This document shows positions 38,601 through 52,345 of a stretch of DNA of 64,000 bases, one piece after another. The position numbers and the translations under genes were made by a program. The notes beneath the pieces were generated by a model. That model made no database searches. It worked only from the letters and a program-made list of their open reading frames with translations, and was not told the DNA's origin. The number at the start of each line of letters is the position of its first letter. Positions within the stretch are counted from its first letter, which is position 1. Origin of the DNA: Siphonodentalium dalli (lineage: Eukaryota; Mollusca; Scaphopoda; Gadilida; Siphonodentaliidae); contig CP136069.1 of NCBI GenBank assembly GCA_032622095.1, positions 12,234,036 through 12,298,035 on the forward strand, written 5' to 3'.

Positions 38601-40129
38601 CTATAATTTGTATATTGGTAGATTCAATGAATCTCTACTCTCATTATTCCCATAAAGTCTAGAGAGCATATTTTACCAGTTCAAAACCTATGAACTTTTT
38701 GAATTTCTGACAGGAAATCTATAAAATAAGGTGATAAACATTGAATGTATCCATGATTGTAAGCCATGGGTTGCAAAATTGGCGAGGTCATGGAATCTCG
38801 ACCGGGGGCCTACATATATAGTGTAGTACCGCATTAACTAACATATATTAACTAAAACTGAATTATATTTCCACGGTATAGACTTCCTGGTCAGAAATAA
38901 AAAATGTTTACTGGTTTTGAACTGGTGGATTATGATATCTATGTGGATAGCCAGAGTAGAGCAGGGAGAGCAGCCTAGATGCCCAGTAGAGGGCGCCACT
39001 GAAGAGATCTCCTTAAAATGGTCACTTCATATTTTTGTCCTTGGGAGAAGTTGCTTATCTCTTCTATAATTGTTCTGGTTTTCCGATCAAGAATTATTCA
39101 TCTTTCTTTATCAGAAAGTGTACCATTTTTTGTCGGTCTGCTTGAGCGTCTCAGCCATAAAATTCATAGGTATGCCAACACTGACGGTACGTCACGTGCA
39201 TGGGGATATGCACCAGATGACAGTCCAGCTCTTGTTAGATCACATTAACTTGAAGAGATAGTAAATTGAAATTCAGCCTTTGTGATTTCTCCATTTCTCC
39301 AATATAAAATACTATGGATAAGTGACTTCTCACAATTTGAATACTCTGGGGTGGTCCCAGCCAAGCTCCACGCAGAGTTCAGTCCCCTTCGCCGAACTTA
39401 CCGCTACACGTAATGTGAAGAAATGTCACATTTATTTATTTGAGACTTTTTTAAGTTACAATTCATTCTGCATTATTCTGAGAAACTGTCCATATTCATT
39501 TGAAAATTGTCTAGATCAAGCCAGAATGAATTGTGACTGACAAAACACTTCAATCAAAAATGTTAGATTTACTTAAGAAATTACACATAGCGGCAGCGTT
39601 CAGACATAGCATAGCGAGGGGACTGAATTATGTTTTGCAGCTTGGACTGGTCCCTGGAGTAGAGAGTGGTGACATGATCTATGTGTATTGGATGTATTGA
39701 CAATTAGTGGCAAGAACAACGTTCTCAACAGGTACATTTGGTAAGATAATACATAAATTTTATTTGTGCCACTTATCTATAATAGACAATACCCCACAAG
39801 GAGTATCCATAATAAATGAATGAATTGTATTTGTGAATATTTATTTGTGTGAATGTGTGGCAAAATTGAGCACAAATTGGTCTGTTTCGAATAAGGATTT
39901 GTTTCTGAAATACACTGATATTTTGTGTTTTTTGGACTGAAATTTGCTCCAAAACTGTTTATTATTTGTGACTTTTGAGATATTTTATCTTGTCATCGAT
40001 TGTCATCCAATACAGTTATTCTGTTGAAGCATCATACCCTCATAGCGTAATATCAGAGCATATGTCGACTAACTTCCACCAGGTGGCAGTAGTGTGCGAG
40101 ACAACTGCGACAAAGGATAATGGGTGACT
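38601..40129. other. Non-coding with a long-spaced inverted repeat
   Basis: AATGTGAAGAAATGTCACATTTATT and nearby ACAATTCATTCTG / CAGAATGAATTGT (39459-39535) form local hairpins. CCCAGCCAAGCTCCACGCAG and AGTCCCCTTCGC near 39355-39400 have diverged inverse words near 39595-39665. No gene is seen. Confidence 0.4.
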
Positions 40130-40591
40130 TAAAGGTGCTCAATCCGATCAGACGCTCCTAAATTACTATTTCTCTGGCTTCAGGGGTAAAACATATGTTA
40201 TTCGAGTCGAGGAACCTACCCATCAACGCTCAGTGATCAGATTTCGATTTTTGAAGATTGTTATTTCTATTGTTTGTGGCCCAGAAACACGCCAGCAAAA
40301 GGATGGTCTCGGTCAAACTGGCAGATGAAGATGGATAACTCTAAAATCAAGTGGTTATTATTACTACTTGATTTTAGAGTTATGCATCTTCATCTGCAAT
40401 TTTTTTGTTTGACTACGTGTTTCTGGGCCAATTATCAGTACACATCTCGAAAAATAACAAACTTCAAAAATCAATATCTGATCACGCTGAGCTGTAATGG
40501 GTGTGTTCCTCGACTCGAATCAAATATTGTTTACCCCCGAAGCCAAAGAAATAGTAATATAGGAGTGTCTGATAAGATTGAGTACCTTTAA
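40130..40591. mobile_element. TIR/MITE family 2, copy 2
   Basis: Ends TTAAAGGTGCTCAATCCGAT and TCTGATAAGATTGAGTACCT with TTAA. The interior includes a perfect hairpin of about 25 bp (GGATAACTCTAAAATCAAGT and ACTTGATTTTAGAGTTATGC) at about 40332-40386, not palindromic in copy 1. Confidence 0.87.
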
Positions 40592-40974
40592 CTCCAAACG
40601 CATACTTTTGGCATTGAATGAGAGGATCGATTGAATATCCAATGGCCTAAGACCCCAATTAAATGCAGGGAAAGATTGCGTAAAGTGACTCGCAATCTCC
40701 GGGATGCGGCTAGAGAATCCCATGTGTTTGGGTGGGGTGGGGGTGTTATTCAAGTCAGAGAAATTTATTGCAAACCCACCCAAGTCACAAAGGAGAGTTC
40801 GACCAGTCATTAACCGAGAATTCTGAAATTTGAACATGATTAGATGTTCACCATACATGAACAGCATGTTCCCTCCTAGTGGTTTTGTGAATTTTTGCCT
40901 ATAGTCGACTTTTCCCACTCGGGCAATTGGTGCTCATTCGAGCATGTAGCCACTCGCTATTCTGATTACAAGAT
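40592..40974. other. Non-coding, no feature
   Basis: A 132-codon frame on the minus strand (40520-40918) overlaps the MITE end and has no domain. Nothing else is recognised. Confidence 0.35.
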
Positions 40975-41335
40975 CTGAACATATCCTTGAAAACATATCA
41001 GGGGGGGACTTAATTATTTTTAGGCATTTATTTGTTAAGGGAATAATAACGAACCCTCATGAATACAACATTTATTGACAACGAATGAATCAAAACATCG
41101 ATCGAGGACCTGCAGAAAGAAAATCTTCATATCCCTATCAGGGAGCCGTGACTCAGTTGGTTAAGTTTGTGGCGCATTACAGGCCAACATAACATTTACC
41201 AGATTGTTTCGGATATTGCCGATGTGCTTTCTTCTCCATTTGCTAAAATTATAAACTAAGCCTGACATCTAGATACACAAATATAAATATAGACTGATGG
41301 TGCCCTAGATACATGAATCCGACACCCTTGTGTGT
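40975..41335 (+). repeat. Dispersed tRNA-SINE-like repeat, copy 2
   Basis: Matches 17131-17490. The box-A-like GTGACTCAGTTGGTTAAG is closer to a tRNA gene here than in copy 1. It adjoins the left border of segmental duplication copy 2. Confidence 0.6.
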
Positions 41336-43071
41336 AATCGGCGTTCACTGGGCTTAGATCCAGCTGCTTTTATTGTATTTGAAGCCATGATGCATTAACC
41401 ACTTTATCGATAGACCAAGTATGTTCAGTCCACAACAGCTTGATATATCGTTTGGGTTGATGCTGTTTTGGACTGAGTCACATCCCGTTACTCTTCTATA
41501 ACAGACTTTTATTGGAAATACCTAATAAATTTACACATGGAGCCTGGTAATCACGCGAAACCCTGATATTGCAACAAATTGAAATTATCTGGAAAACACT
41601 TTTAACATTGTTTACTTATAAATCTTGTTGCTTTGAAATTCAACTGGCATCTGGTATATGCATGTTTGATATCATCATTCTGGGGGAAGGCTTCCCTCTG
41701 TTAATTTACGCACAGCATCCATTTAACCTAATCACAAGACTGTAGGTGTAAAGTCTGTTATAGAAGAGTAACGGGGTGGGACTTGGTCCAAACAGCATCA
41801 ATTCAACCGATATCCCAAACTGTTGTCGACCGGGAATTCTTGGTCTAGTTGTTCAACTTAGCCATCCGATGTCATGGTTCTAGTTTAGGACCACTGGTCC
41901 CGGACTTACTATTTAGTCTTACTATATACAGGTAACTTTATTGTTACGACTAATTAAGGACCACTGGTCGTCGACACATGATTAAACATAACACTAAAGC
42001 ACCTATAATCTACTGTATAGAGAATACCTAGAGTTTTTGTTTGAATACCGAAATCTCATCAGTGTCTGGAAAGAAATTTTCACTCGCGGCTTCGTAAACA
42101 TTTGATATTTCTTTCCAGACATGAATGAAATGTTTCAGGTATTTAAACAAAACACTGTAGGTAATCTTTTTATTATATGCACCTTACTATAGTTCAAAGT
42201 TGCTAAGGTATACAGCATTTTTACTTTTAATAGTACAGCAATATGAGGAATAATTCCTACTAATCATATGTGCGCAATTACCTAGAACAAGCAAAAGACT
42301 CGTGCACATAAATGAAACACAGACTCAAAACTCAAAAATATGTGTGTCACCACAGTCGAAATATATAAATACAACATGCACAGGCCCCAGCTGCACAGCG
42401 TGTGACAAGTACCGAGTAGCCAATCAAAAACGATGAATTGTTGACGAACCTTGAGTGTCAAGAGTGTCTGTTTCAACGTTTTCTGTGGAAAGATTTTGCT
42501 TGTTTTACCTCTGCCTTATACTTATGGTGGTTCTCCTTTGAAATGACGGATTAAATTATAAGAAATAACTGTTGTTTCGAATAAGCTTTTGGGTTATAAC
42601 TGATAAGTTTACAGACAATTTACTATAATGCACGGCTATTGAATTTGTCTTCAAATTTTTCACTCGGGTAAACCACCAGCAGGCCACAATGAAATATAAC
42701 GAAGCCTACAGTGAAATAATGAAGTTGTATTTCACTGTGGCGACTAAGAGATACAAACAAAGATCTAAGTTTCGGTAATTCCCGCTATTTTAAAGGCAAT
42801 CATATAATAAATACAGGTACCTTTATTGTTATGACTAATTTGTGCCAGATACATACAACTCCTCGAGCGATTTAAAAAGAAAATATCATTAAATATCAAC
42901 ACAATGTCACAATCACTGATATTACATGTAGGATAAACAGAAGCACACACTGATGATGCTGAAACTCTGGTGTACAAGTTGACTGGTTCCATGAAAAGTT
43001 GAGAACTGATAGTATATGGGGGCCCGGATATCTGTGAATCGACATAACGGATCCACAGTATTTGACATATA

Positions 43072-44128
43072 TAATAATAGTTATTATATAATGTTGTGTA
43101 CAGTATGTGTTTTTCTTGAACGAGTCCAGGCTGTGGTGAAAAGTCATATTGGATGAGACATGCAGTGTCGAGTCCAATATGACTTTTCATCACAACCGTG
43201 ACAACATTGTATTATATTTACATACTAAGTGTTGTCATCACTAAATCCAGCATTATGATTGGTCGGCGCCCACGTGGCTAGTTGCAGTTATTTCTCGGTG
43301 AATGCGCAACGCCTCATAACACCAAGCTCATAACACCATCGATACGTCATTGGGTTTGGAAAGACGAACGCGTAATGTTTTGGGCGCATTTGGACTCGCG
43401 CAGGATTGACTTAATACATCATCGGGTTTCAATATGAAGAGAAATTGTTCCTATTAACTTTTGCCAAGGGTGCTATTGGGTATTTTGGGCTGTTTTTGTC
43501 ACGATACACTTTTCGATTTAAATACATTTACAAAAGTGTCTTTTTCGCTAAATGTATATAAATATAAGGATTAACTGTCATGTGGACTATTTTTATGGAG
43601 ATGTAACCGTGAGGTAAGTGGTCATAACTTGTATCTAAAACCCTTCGGGTTTTACACAAGTTATGTCCACTTACCTCACGGTTACATCTCCATAAAAACA
43701 GTCCACATGACAGTTAATCCTTATATGACATTTTTATTATCCATCTGTATGTTTATCCAAATTTTGGGAATAAAACTTTAGTGGTTACCTTTGTTATTTG
43801 TCGGCACTTAATTCTTTATAAAAGCCTGTATTAGATCATCAGAAAGCATAATTTGGAACAGTAAACATGTAAATGAAAAGAAAACTAAATGCAGAAGTGA
43901 AACTCTGCTAAATGATATATACACCAGTGTTGCACGCGCATCTCAATTTCACCGATTCATTTCGCAATAGTTAATTTGTGACGTCACAGAGTCCCGATAA
44001 ACAAATGTCATACTGCACACTTGGGAGTCCAATATGACATTCTGGAGTCCAATATGACGTTTTCCTGGATTATCACGTGGCGGCTTTTGCCCTATCAGAA
44101 ATAGTGTTAGTTAAGGGATGGATAATAA
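43072..44128. mobile_element. Insertion with AGTCCAATATGAC repeats and long hairpin
   Basis: About 1.06 kb absent from copy 1 of the duplication. It has AAGTCATATTGGATGAGACA paired with TGTCGAGTCCAATATGACTT at its left (43141-43187) and two direct GGAGTCCAATATGAC words at its right (44027-44059). There is no ORF above background. Terminal repeats of this type suggest a non-autonomous TIR element. Confidence 0.7.
43562..43726. repeat. Long perfect-type hairpin
   Basis: Arms of about 70 bp: ATATAAGGATTAACTGTCAT...GGTAAGTGGTCATAACTTGT against ACAAGTTATGTCCACTTACC...ATGACAGTTAATCCTTATAT, with the loop itself pairing AAAACCCTTCGGGTTTT. Few mismatches, so recent. Confidence 0.93.
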
Positions 44129-45742
44129 CAACATTTATGCAGGATTGCAGTATGCATATAGTCGCTGATTCATTGTAATCATATGGAAAATTGTTTGTGC
44201 CACTTCGTAAGCTGGCCAGATCATGCGACAAAAATATGCAAGATAACTGGTTTCATCTCGCACGATTTGTCACATATATTAATATTATTTTATATACCAT
44301 AAATTTTGTGCAGCGACCCACGACAAGAGTGCGATTACGATATGTATTCCTCCAGCTAAGAATTTCAAACTGAAAATTTAAATTGAATCCGAAAAGTTCT
44401 ATGACACCCCCCCCCCCCCCCCCACTTAGTTGGAAATTGAATTTTGCAACTGGTACCCCAATAACTATCAGGAATTTCCAACCCTAACACCGGATCCATA
44501 GGATGACCATAACGGTCTGATAATTTGGTCTCAAGTTTTAATAAAAATGTCGGACTAAAAAACATATTCAGAACAAAATTTGGACGGCAGAACAAAATTG
44601 GAGGTATTTCTGCCAATATATGTACAGTTTATTTTGGCACATTTGGGTTAACAACGTTCTGGAATATAATGGGTAATATTCTCGCCAATATACAATTACT
44701 GTGTCATGGACTCATGGTCTTTTATAAGAAAGACTTTGTTTTTTTCTGTTGATTATTTTCAAAATCCACACCAATTGTATTTAAACTCGAGACTACGTTA
44801 TTCATTTCCGTGAACACGGAACACATGATTACTGACTGTGAACATGTAACACAACCATTTTCGATGGGAAGCAAAGATTATTCAGTGTAACTGACACGAG
44901 TATGAAAACAATCTGCTGGAATAGACTGGAAAGGAATGTTATGTCCATACAAGAACATCATGCTTCTTCGTTGAATTTACTCGATCAAAGGATAAAAAAC
45001 ATACAAATGAATTAAATAACAATTCAATATTCCGTCAGTGATTGGTTAGATGTGTTTAGAATTGTAAGACAATAAAACAAGCACAACGAGAGCCCCATCT
45101 ATATTGTGAAAATCGGACCAAAATCGCGAAAATATGAAAAGTTGATTTTAAATCCAATTTTTTTGTCGAAATGGGTGAACAGTTCTGCCAATGTTTGGTA
45201 CCATTATAATTTGCACTCGGGAAAAATCCCGAAACATCAGCAGTCCATTTTAGACCTAATTTCTGGGGGTTTTTTAATGGCTGAATTGTTTTGTCTGTAG
45301 ACTCGTTGCTGACATATCAGTATCTTTAACTCATGGTTCACCTTCCAGTGATGTTCATCCTGTCAAAAAATCTAAATCATGGAAACAAGAATTCCGTTTT
45401 TCGACCCAAGTTGTCGTCGATATGGTTGACAGTTTTTGCCCAATTAGACATGTCAGTTGAATAGTTAGCTGCGGACACCGACTGAGCCAAAATTCGATCA
45501 AAATCACAAAAATAGAAAAGTCAATATTCTACCGTAGGTTATTGATTTTGCTAACACAAGCTCTTGATTCTGTTTATAAATCTTAAAAGCAATATAGGTT
45601 TTGTAAAATTAGCTTACAACCGTAAACACATCCTGAAGATTTCCCATCGTCACAATGTTTCAACATCAACCTGGAAATTGTTTTCTTCAACACACAAACA
45701 TCAATAACACACTGACCAGAAAACACACAAATTGTTAATTAT

Positions 45743-47297
45743 ATATGATTATTGAAGGGAGACCCAATTTATTGGCAAGGGGCACCCCCATATCATATCA
45801 TGAATCTCTAATCTGGCTCTGGCCATGGAGATCATACTACAACAGTTCAAATCCTGGGATCTTTTTGCATGGAATATATTACTTAGTTAATAGATGTACA
45901 GTAAGTGAAGGTCCCAGCTCGAGATTGCATGATTTAGGCAATTTAAAGCCAAATGGCGGTTTGCGCTCTGAAATACACATAATATTATTCGCTTTTCTAC
46001 GAGCATTATGTACCCCAGAATAACGCATTGAAGTAATAAAAAATACAACTGTGAATATGGTGTTTTAGGTCCCAAACATAAAACAGCCTTTTGCATGACA
46101 TGGACCAGAAAGATCGTTTCGTGGTAGTCTATTCCTGAAATGGTAGCATAAAAAAGAGCGTTTGCCTGACTTCTGGCGAAAAGTTGAAAATGGCTGGAAA
46201 ATGGTTGTGATTTTGGCAAAGTGTTTTCAGAGCATATAACAATAGTTCGTTTATTTATCGACCTATTGTATCCGTCGCTCCAAATTACGTAGAAAAAAAC
46301 ATTGGAGGTTCGAATTAGCAATGTCCCTTTAAGTTAGCAAGTTTTTCTTTCTGTCACTGACAATCATGGATAATCCCGATTAATCAATTCAATATATATT
46401 GCGATAATCGGATTACAAAAGTCACAACAATCATGCAATCTAGCTGGAGCTGGAACCTCCCCATACTGTGAAATATTTCACCTCTTCCAGAAATAGAGCC
46501 TTGTATAGTATGATGTTAAATTTAGCACACTACTATACCGAACTTGTATGCAAAGGACAATGCACACATGAAGCAATCTCGAGAACAAAAATACATAAAC
46601 GTATCAAATATACTAAGGCGTGTCCAAATGAAATTAAATCATAATAGTGAATTTTATTTCACAGGAACAACGTCACTGTGGAAAGTGGAAACATTCAGTT
46701 TAATTCACCATGTGGTATAGTTTCAAATTTTCGTGCATTCGAATAAAAAACTAGTTAGGTTTATTGAACTAGATTTCAACACATTCTTGGGACGATTATG
46801 TTTCTCTTAAACTGTTTATCGGCAAGTCAATTATCAAATTTGTTCTCAGTAAAACGTGTTGTACCTGATTTCTATTAACGTCTTATGAGGAAATTTTAAC
46901 AGTCCCTCATTTGGTGTTGGTATGATACGGTTATGTAGTATGCATGCTACAAGTTTTAATTGTTCCGTGAAATATAATAGATAGAGCATGTCTTCGCTTC
47001 GCGCCTTGAGCGATACCCAAAAACACTGGGCACTTTACCCGCGCAGTCAACTCAAAGCCATGCTCTATTTATAAAATAGATTATTAAGGAACATGTTTTT
47101 CACAAATAAATATATTCCCAAATATATTTTTTCAATGTTATAAAGTAGGACAAGCCAGAGCATCCAAAATGTTCCCATGTTTTGAACGGAACGGAAGTTT
47201 TGTGGTTGTATATTGAGGACTAGTTGACACAGGCTTTGTGAGCCTTTATTCAGCGGCGTAGGGGTACATTTTGATATTTTGAAACTTTTGGTTTGAG
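45743..47297. other. Non-coding, no gene supported
   Basis: The 144-codon minus-strand frame at 45887-46321 has no recognisable domain, and its composition resembles the non-coding background. No repeat family was delimited. Confidence 0.35.
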
Positions 47298-48897
47298 AAA
47301 AACAAAATTATTTATTTAAATTTTTGAATTCTGTTTTAGATTTGAACTCCTTCTCAATTTAACAAAAACAAACTTTCTTTAAATCAAATGTCATTATAAC
47401 ATTCGCTGGGGTACCCCAAGTCACCACATCATTTTGACATCAGATCGTGATAGCAGAATAGTTAATTGATTTTTTTTTCTCCGTAGGTGATTTGGTTGTG
47501 GTCATTTCCGTGCCATTTTCCATTTATATAAATTATTTGTTTATGTACCCATACTATATTATGGTACACCTATTGTCGACGTCCAAATTGATCACTCGGC
47601 GTTCGCCGTCTGTCCATCTGTAGACACGCATGTTGCGATAACTCAAACATTTTCTATCCGATCAGAACCAATTTATTTTAATAAGTTTCCCAAAATACAG
47701 ATTGAATTCGAATATGGGTTTGATCTGAGTTTCTTTTTTACGGAGTTATGTCCCTTTTCGACATAGAATTTACTCATGCGGCAATAACTCAAAAACATTT
47801 ATTTGATCACAACCAAATTTCGTATGAGAGTTTCTCAGCTCAAAATGCAGATCTAGTTCGAATATGGGTTTAATCCGATATTTTTTTAAAGGAATTATGG
47901 CCCTCTTTATCAAAAGAAATTTGAAATATTTTATATATTGAACTCCTTGCTCAATTTAGCAAAATCAATTTTTATTTTTTAAATTTTATAATTAAAATAA
48001 AATTAAATTAAAACATTAAACCACCAAGCTGTTAAATCTGACATGGTGTGAGGGGTCCTTGGATGGTTGGTATTCAAATATCTAAAATTGGATGGACCTG
48101 TCAAAAAGAACCAGATCTGGTATCAAGTTATACTGTATCTCTGTTTTGCTCTGAGAACAATGACTTCAATAAGCACGGGTAATTACTAGACCAGGTGATA
48201 TGTCAAATTTAATCTCCTCTGACATATTTTAATAAACAAATTCCACAGCTTGGATACTATTGTTCACGTATACTGGTGTGTCTTAACCACCCCTTAAGCA
48301 GGTGAATCTAATTAACTAGAACAATGGAGCTCAACTGTAGATCCATGGATGTTTGGACTTACACTGTATCAAACAGGGTCAGAGATAAGAGATTTAACCC
48401 CTTTTACCAATTCCATGTCTTCTAATTTTTTCCAGTATCAAATTACAATATTATCGTGAAATGGCAATTTGCAACAATACAAATATAACTGCTTACACTA
48501 TGATATTGATGACAAGCTCTATGGTTTAGATGTTATATTAACCAATCTCTTTTGACCCAAAATTCCAATAATTTGTGTTTGTTATGTACATTTGTCTATA
48601 CTACTTTAGTACATAACAGTATACTCTATAATTCAACATCACATTATGATTCCGATCATAGCAATTTCCTATCGCCAAGGGATGGGTTAAATATCTGCTG
48701 CTAGTTATCGACCTCTCGTCTTTACAAGTAATTGTCTTGTATTGGAGAATTTTTTCTATAAACAATTTCAATATGTATGGAGTTAGATAAATGGCTTTGA
48801 TAGAGAATCCAAACAGACATCATATCGAACGATTTAGTGAAACATGTTAATTAAAAAAAAAGAATGGTGGCCACATTGGAATTAAACATGGCAGAGG
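47298..48897 (+). repeat. Tandem block duplication, copy A (family 3)
   Basis: About 1.6 kb starting AAAACAAAATTATTTATTTA and ending GTGGCCACATTGGAATTAAACATGG-like sequence, nearly identical to 48898-50905 once the LINE fragment there is removed. Apparent identity is above 95%, so the duplication is recent. No coding region. Confidence 0.9.
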
Positions 48898-50905
48898 AAA
48901 AATTATTTATTTAAATTTTTGAATTTTTTTTTAGATTTGAACTCCTTCTCAATTTAACAAAAACAAACTTTCTTTAAATCAAATGTCATTATAACATTCG
49001 CTGGGGTACCCCAAGTCACCATATCATTTTGACATCAGATCGTGATAGCAGAATAGTTAATTGATTTTTTGTTCTCGGTCAGGTGATTTGGTCGTTGTCA
49101 TTTCCGTGCCATTTTCCATTTATTAAATTATTTGTTTATGTACCCATACTATATTATGGTACACCTATTGCGACGTCCAAATTGATCACTCGGCGTTCTT
49201 ACTTACTTCTTACTTCTGCAATCCAACCGTCCAGCATCGGACAACCTCAACTTGTTGAGTGAACTGTACATATTTACAGGTACCATATAACGTCACCATA
49301 TTAGGGGATAAAATGTATAAAATATATAGGTTAAAATGCACCGTGCACGGTCATTCGTCGCCACCAATGTTCTTTCTGTCGATCGAGTACTTCTTTCTGG
49401 CACAGTGCAAGCGATAGCATAGATGCATACAGCTGATCTTTAGTCTTGATAGCAGAGCTGCAACCCCTTCGCAATCCTCAATCTGCAATCTGTGAATCCC
49501 ATTACCCAGGATGACTGTGAGTTTGTCCTTTGTCGACAAGTTGTTGAAATCCTCTCTCGTTATTTCATCATATATGTTCTTGATATGTTGAAGACAACCC
49601 CCTCTAACCGACTCTAAGATCTCACATTCCAACAGTAGGTGTTCGCCGTCTGTCCATCTGTAGACACGCATGTTGCGATAACTCAAACATTTTCTATCCG
49701 GTCATAACCAAATTTTTTTAATAAGTTTCCCAAAATACAGATCGAATTCGAATATGGGTTTGATCTGAGTTTCTTTTTTACGGAGTTATGTCCCTTTTCG
49801 ACTTAGACTTTACTCATCCGGCAATAACTCAACAAAATTTATTTGATCAAAACCAAATTTCGTATGAGAGTTTCTCAGCTCAAAATACAGATCTAGTTCG
49901 AATATGTGTTTAATGCGATATTTTTTAAAGGAATTATGGCCCTTTTTTTCAAAAAACATTTGAAATGTTTTATATATTGAACTCCTTGCTCAATTTAACA
50001 AAATCAATTTTAATTTTTTTAATTTTATAATTAAAAAAATAAAATTAAAACATTAAACCACCAAGCTGTTAAACCTGACATGGTGTGAGCGGTCCTTAGA
50101 TGGTTGGTATTCAAATTTCTAAGATTGGATGGACCTGTCAAAAAGAACCAGATCTGGTATCAAGTTATACTGTATCCCTGTTTTGCTCTGAGAACAATGA
50201 CTTCAATAAGCACGGATAATTACTAGACCAGATGATATGTCAAATTTAATCTCATCTGACATATTTGAACAAACAAATTCCACAGCTTGGATACTATTGT
50301 TCACGTATACTGGTGTGTCTTAACCACCATTAAGCAGGTGAATCTAATTAACTAGAACAATGGAGCTCAACTGTAGATCCATGGATGTTTGGACTTACAC
50401 TGTATCAAACAGGGCCAGAGATAAGAGATTTAACCCCTTTTACCAATTCCATGTCTTCTAACCTTTTCCAGTATCAAATTACAATATTATCGTGAAATGG
50501 CAATTTGCAACAATACAAATAAAACTGCTTACACTATGATATTGATGACAAGCTCTATGGTTTAGATGTTATATTAACCAATCTCTTTTTGTTTGTTATG
50601 TACATTTGTCTATACTACTTTAGTACATAACAGTATACTCTATAATTCAACATCACATTATGATTCCGATCATAGCAATTTCCTATCGCCAAGGGATGGG
50701 TTAAATATCTGCCGATAGTTATCGGCCTCTCGTCTTTACAAGTAATTGTCTTGTATTCCGAGTATTTTTTCTATAAACAATTTCAAATATGTATGGAGTT
50801 AGATAAATGGCTATGATAGAGAATCCAAACAGACATCATATCAAACGATTTAGTGAAACATGTTAATTAAAAAAAAAGAATGGTGGCCACATTGGAATTA
50901 AAAAT
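48898..50905 (+). repeat. Tandem block duplication, copy B, with nested LINE tail
   Basis: Matches copy A in order (GAACTCCTTCTCAATTTAAC, CTGGGGTACCCCAAGTCACC, CACTCGGCGTTC, CGCATGTTGCGATAACTC, GGGATGGGTTAAATATCTG). It is interrupted at 49199-49644. Confidence 0.9.
49199..49644 (-). mobile_element. 5'-truncated LINE 3' end with simple-sequence tail
   Basis: The minus strand reads GEHLLLECEILESVRGGCLQ, LSTKDKLTVILGNG, then a stop at 49351, resembling the extreme C-terminus of LINE ORF2 (H-x-L-L-x-C block). The 3' end on this strand finishes GGATTGCAGAAGTAAGAAGT AAGTAA, a simple-repeat tail. GTTC is present on both sides (49195-49198, 49641-49644). It is missing from copy A, so it inserted after the duplication. 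Confidence 0.75.
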
Positions 50906-51278
50906 GGCGGAGGAAATGACCACGAACCAGCTCACCTTGCCAAAAAAATATAGCATGAGCTGAGTTATGTCCCTTGATTTTCACACACAAAATACCTTAT
51001 TTTAACCATGACAGCGATTATAGAACTGGGAAGTATTTGACATAGAACAAAAAGTTATAGTAATTACAAAAAATATTGTTTGAAAGTCCAGACGACAACA
51101 TCCAGGGGTGATGAAGCTAGGGGGGTCTGACAAAAAATTCCGTACACAGGCCCGGGGTGGGTGGATCGTCTGGAGCCAAGAAAACCCCATTATCCGGTGC
51201 TTGCAAACTTTATTCTGATGGGTTTTTCCTAATTATTTACAAATAGTGAGACTGAATAGCACCATTTTGTTTGGAATG

Positions 51279-51341
<63 letters not shown>

Positions 51342-52340
51342 TGCAATACTGAGGCGCTTTACTTTGCTTTAGATTGAACTGATGTCTTAAGTCTATTCCA
51401 GTATGTTTTGTACCGTTGGATAACATGGACAATAACATCAATTTTGAGGGAATAATATATAATTAACTTGATCAATAATTAGCAACAAAATATCTTTTCC
51501 TGATATATAAAACATAAACAGTGTCATATCCTGTTAATATAGAATGAACATGATCTCAGTTATCCTGGTATAACTAGATATGATCCAATCTGCAGTGATT
51601 CAATTGATGCAGATTGGTGCATAAGCTCAATATTCAATGCCTTATGCCATTAGTGATCAAAAGCCATGTATAATCAATAAGTTTTCCATAGCAAAATAGA
51701 TTCTACATAATTATGCACCCATAATCTATACAAATAAGGGTGGCCAAATACATGCAGATGTACAAGATATACATATTCTATTCCCTTGGAATTATATTCA
51801 AAAAAACACAAAATAGAACTATGACAATAATTGTTACTATATATCGCTTGAAATCATCAAAGGAGTACCATTCTATTTGAATAAAAATTGTAGGTGCAAA
51901 TTAGCAAAGTCATCTAAGACCTGCAGGTATACGCTGAAAAATATCATATCCGCTGCAGGTTAACAGAGAAATAACTTTATAGCTGCATCAAATAATCTAT
52001 CACAGCAGTGATCGCTGACAGATTGTTTATAAATTAATCAATAATGCTAAGGGTGATGCCTAAATATTCCAATTGTTAGTAGACAAACGTAATTTTCATT
52101 TAAAAAGCAGATTTAAATGTAAACATTATAAAACAGAGGGTGTGTTGCTGGAGAAGTACATTGGAGAAATGGATTTTATGTATACCCGTTTGACTTTGTG
52201 TTCTATGTCAATACCTTCAATTAGACATATGATTTTATTTCTCAGTTGTACAGAAAGCTTATTGTTCAGACTGTCCATTCAGTAGTTTGTTTAAAAGTTG
52301 GTTTTAGAACAGCCAATAAGCACACGATTGGATAGCAAAA
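50906..52340. other. Non-coding; includes (AT)n at 51282-51332
   Basis: An (AT)n microsatellite of about 25 repeats lies at 51282-51332. The rest is AT-rich without an ORF that I can support. Confidence 0.6.
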
Positions 52341-52345
52341 GATAC

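Larger units (their letters stand above)
41370..45742 (+). repeat. Segmental duplication, copy 2, with 1-kb insertion
   Basis: Collinear with 33485-36675 over its whole length, interrupted at 43072-44128. A C17 tract (about 44406-44423) and a local duplication (GACCACTGG at about 41890 and 41958) are private to this copy. Confidence 0.88.

Noticed and set aside
45887-46321. 144-codon open frame on the minus strand
   Set aside because: No domain or splice context, with composition like the surrounding non-coding DNA.
49351-49686. Independent 111-codon protein gene
   Set aside because: It crosses the LINE insertion junction; only the LINE part is meaningful.
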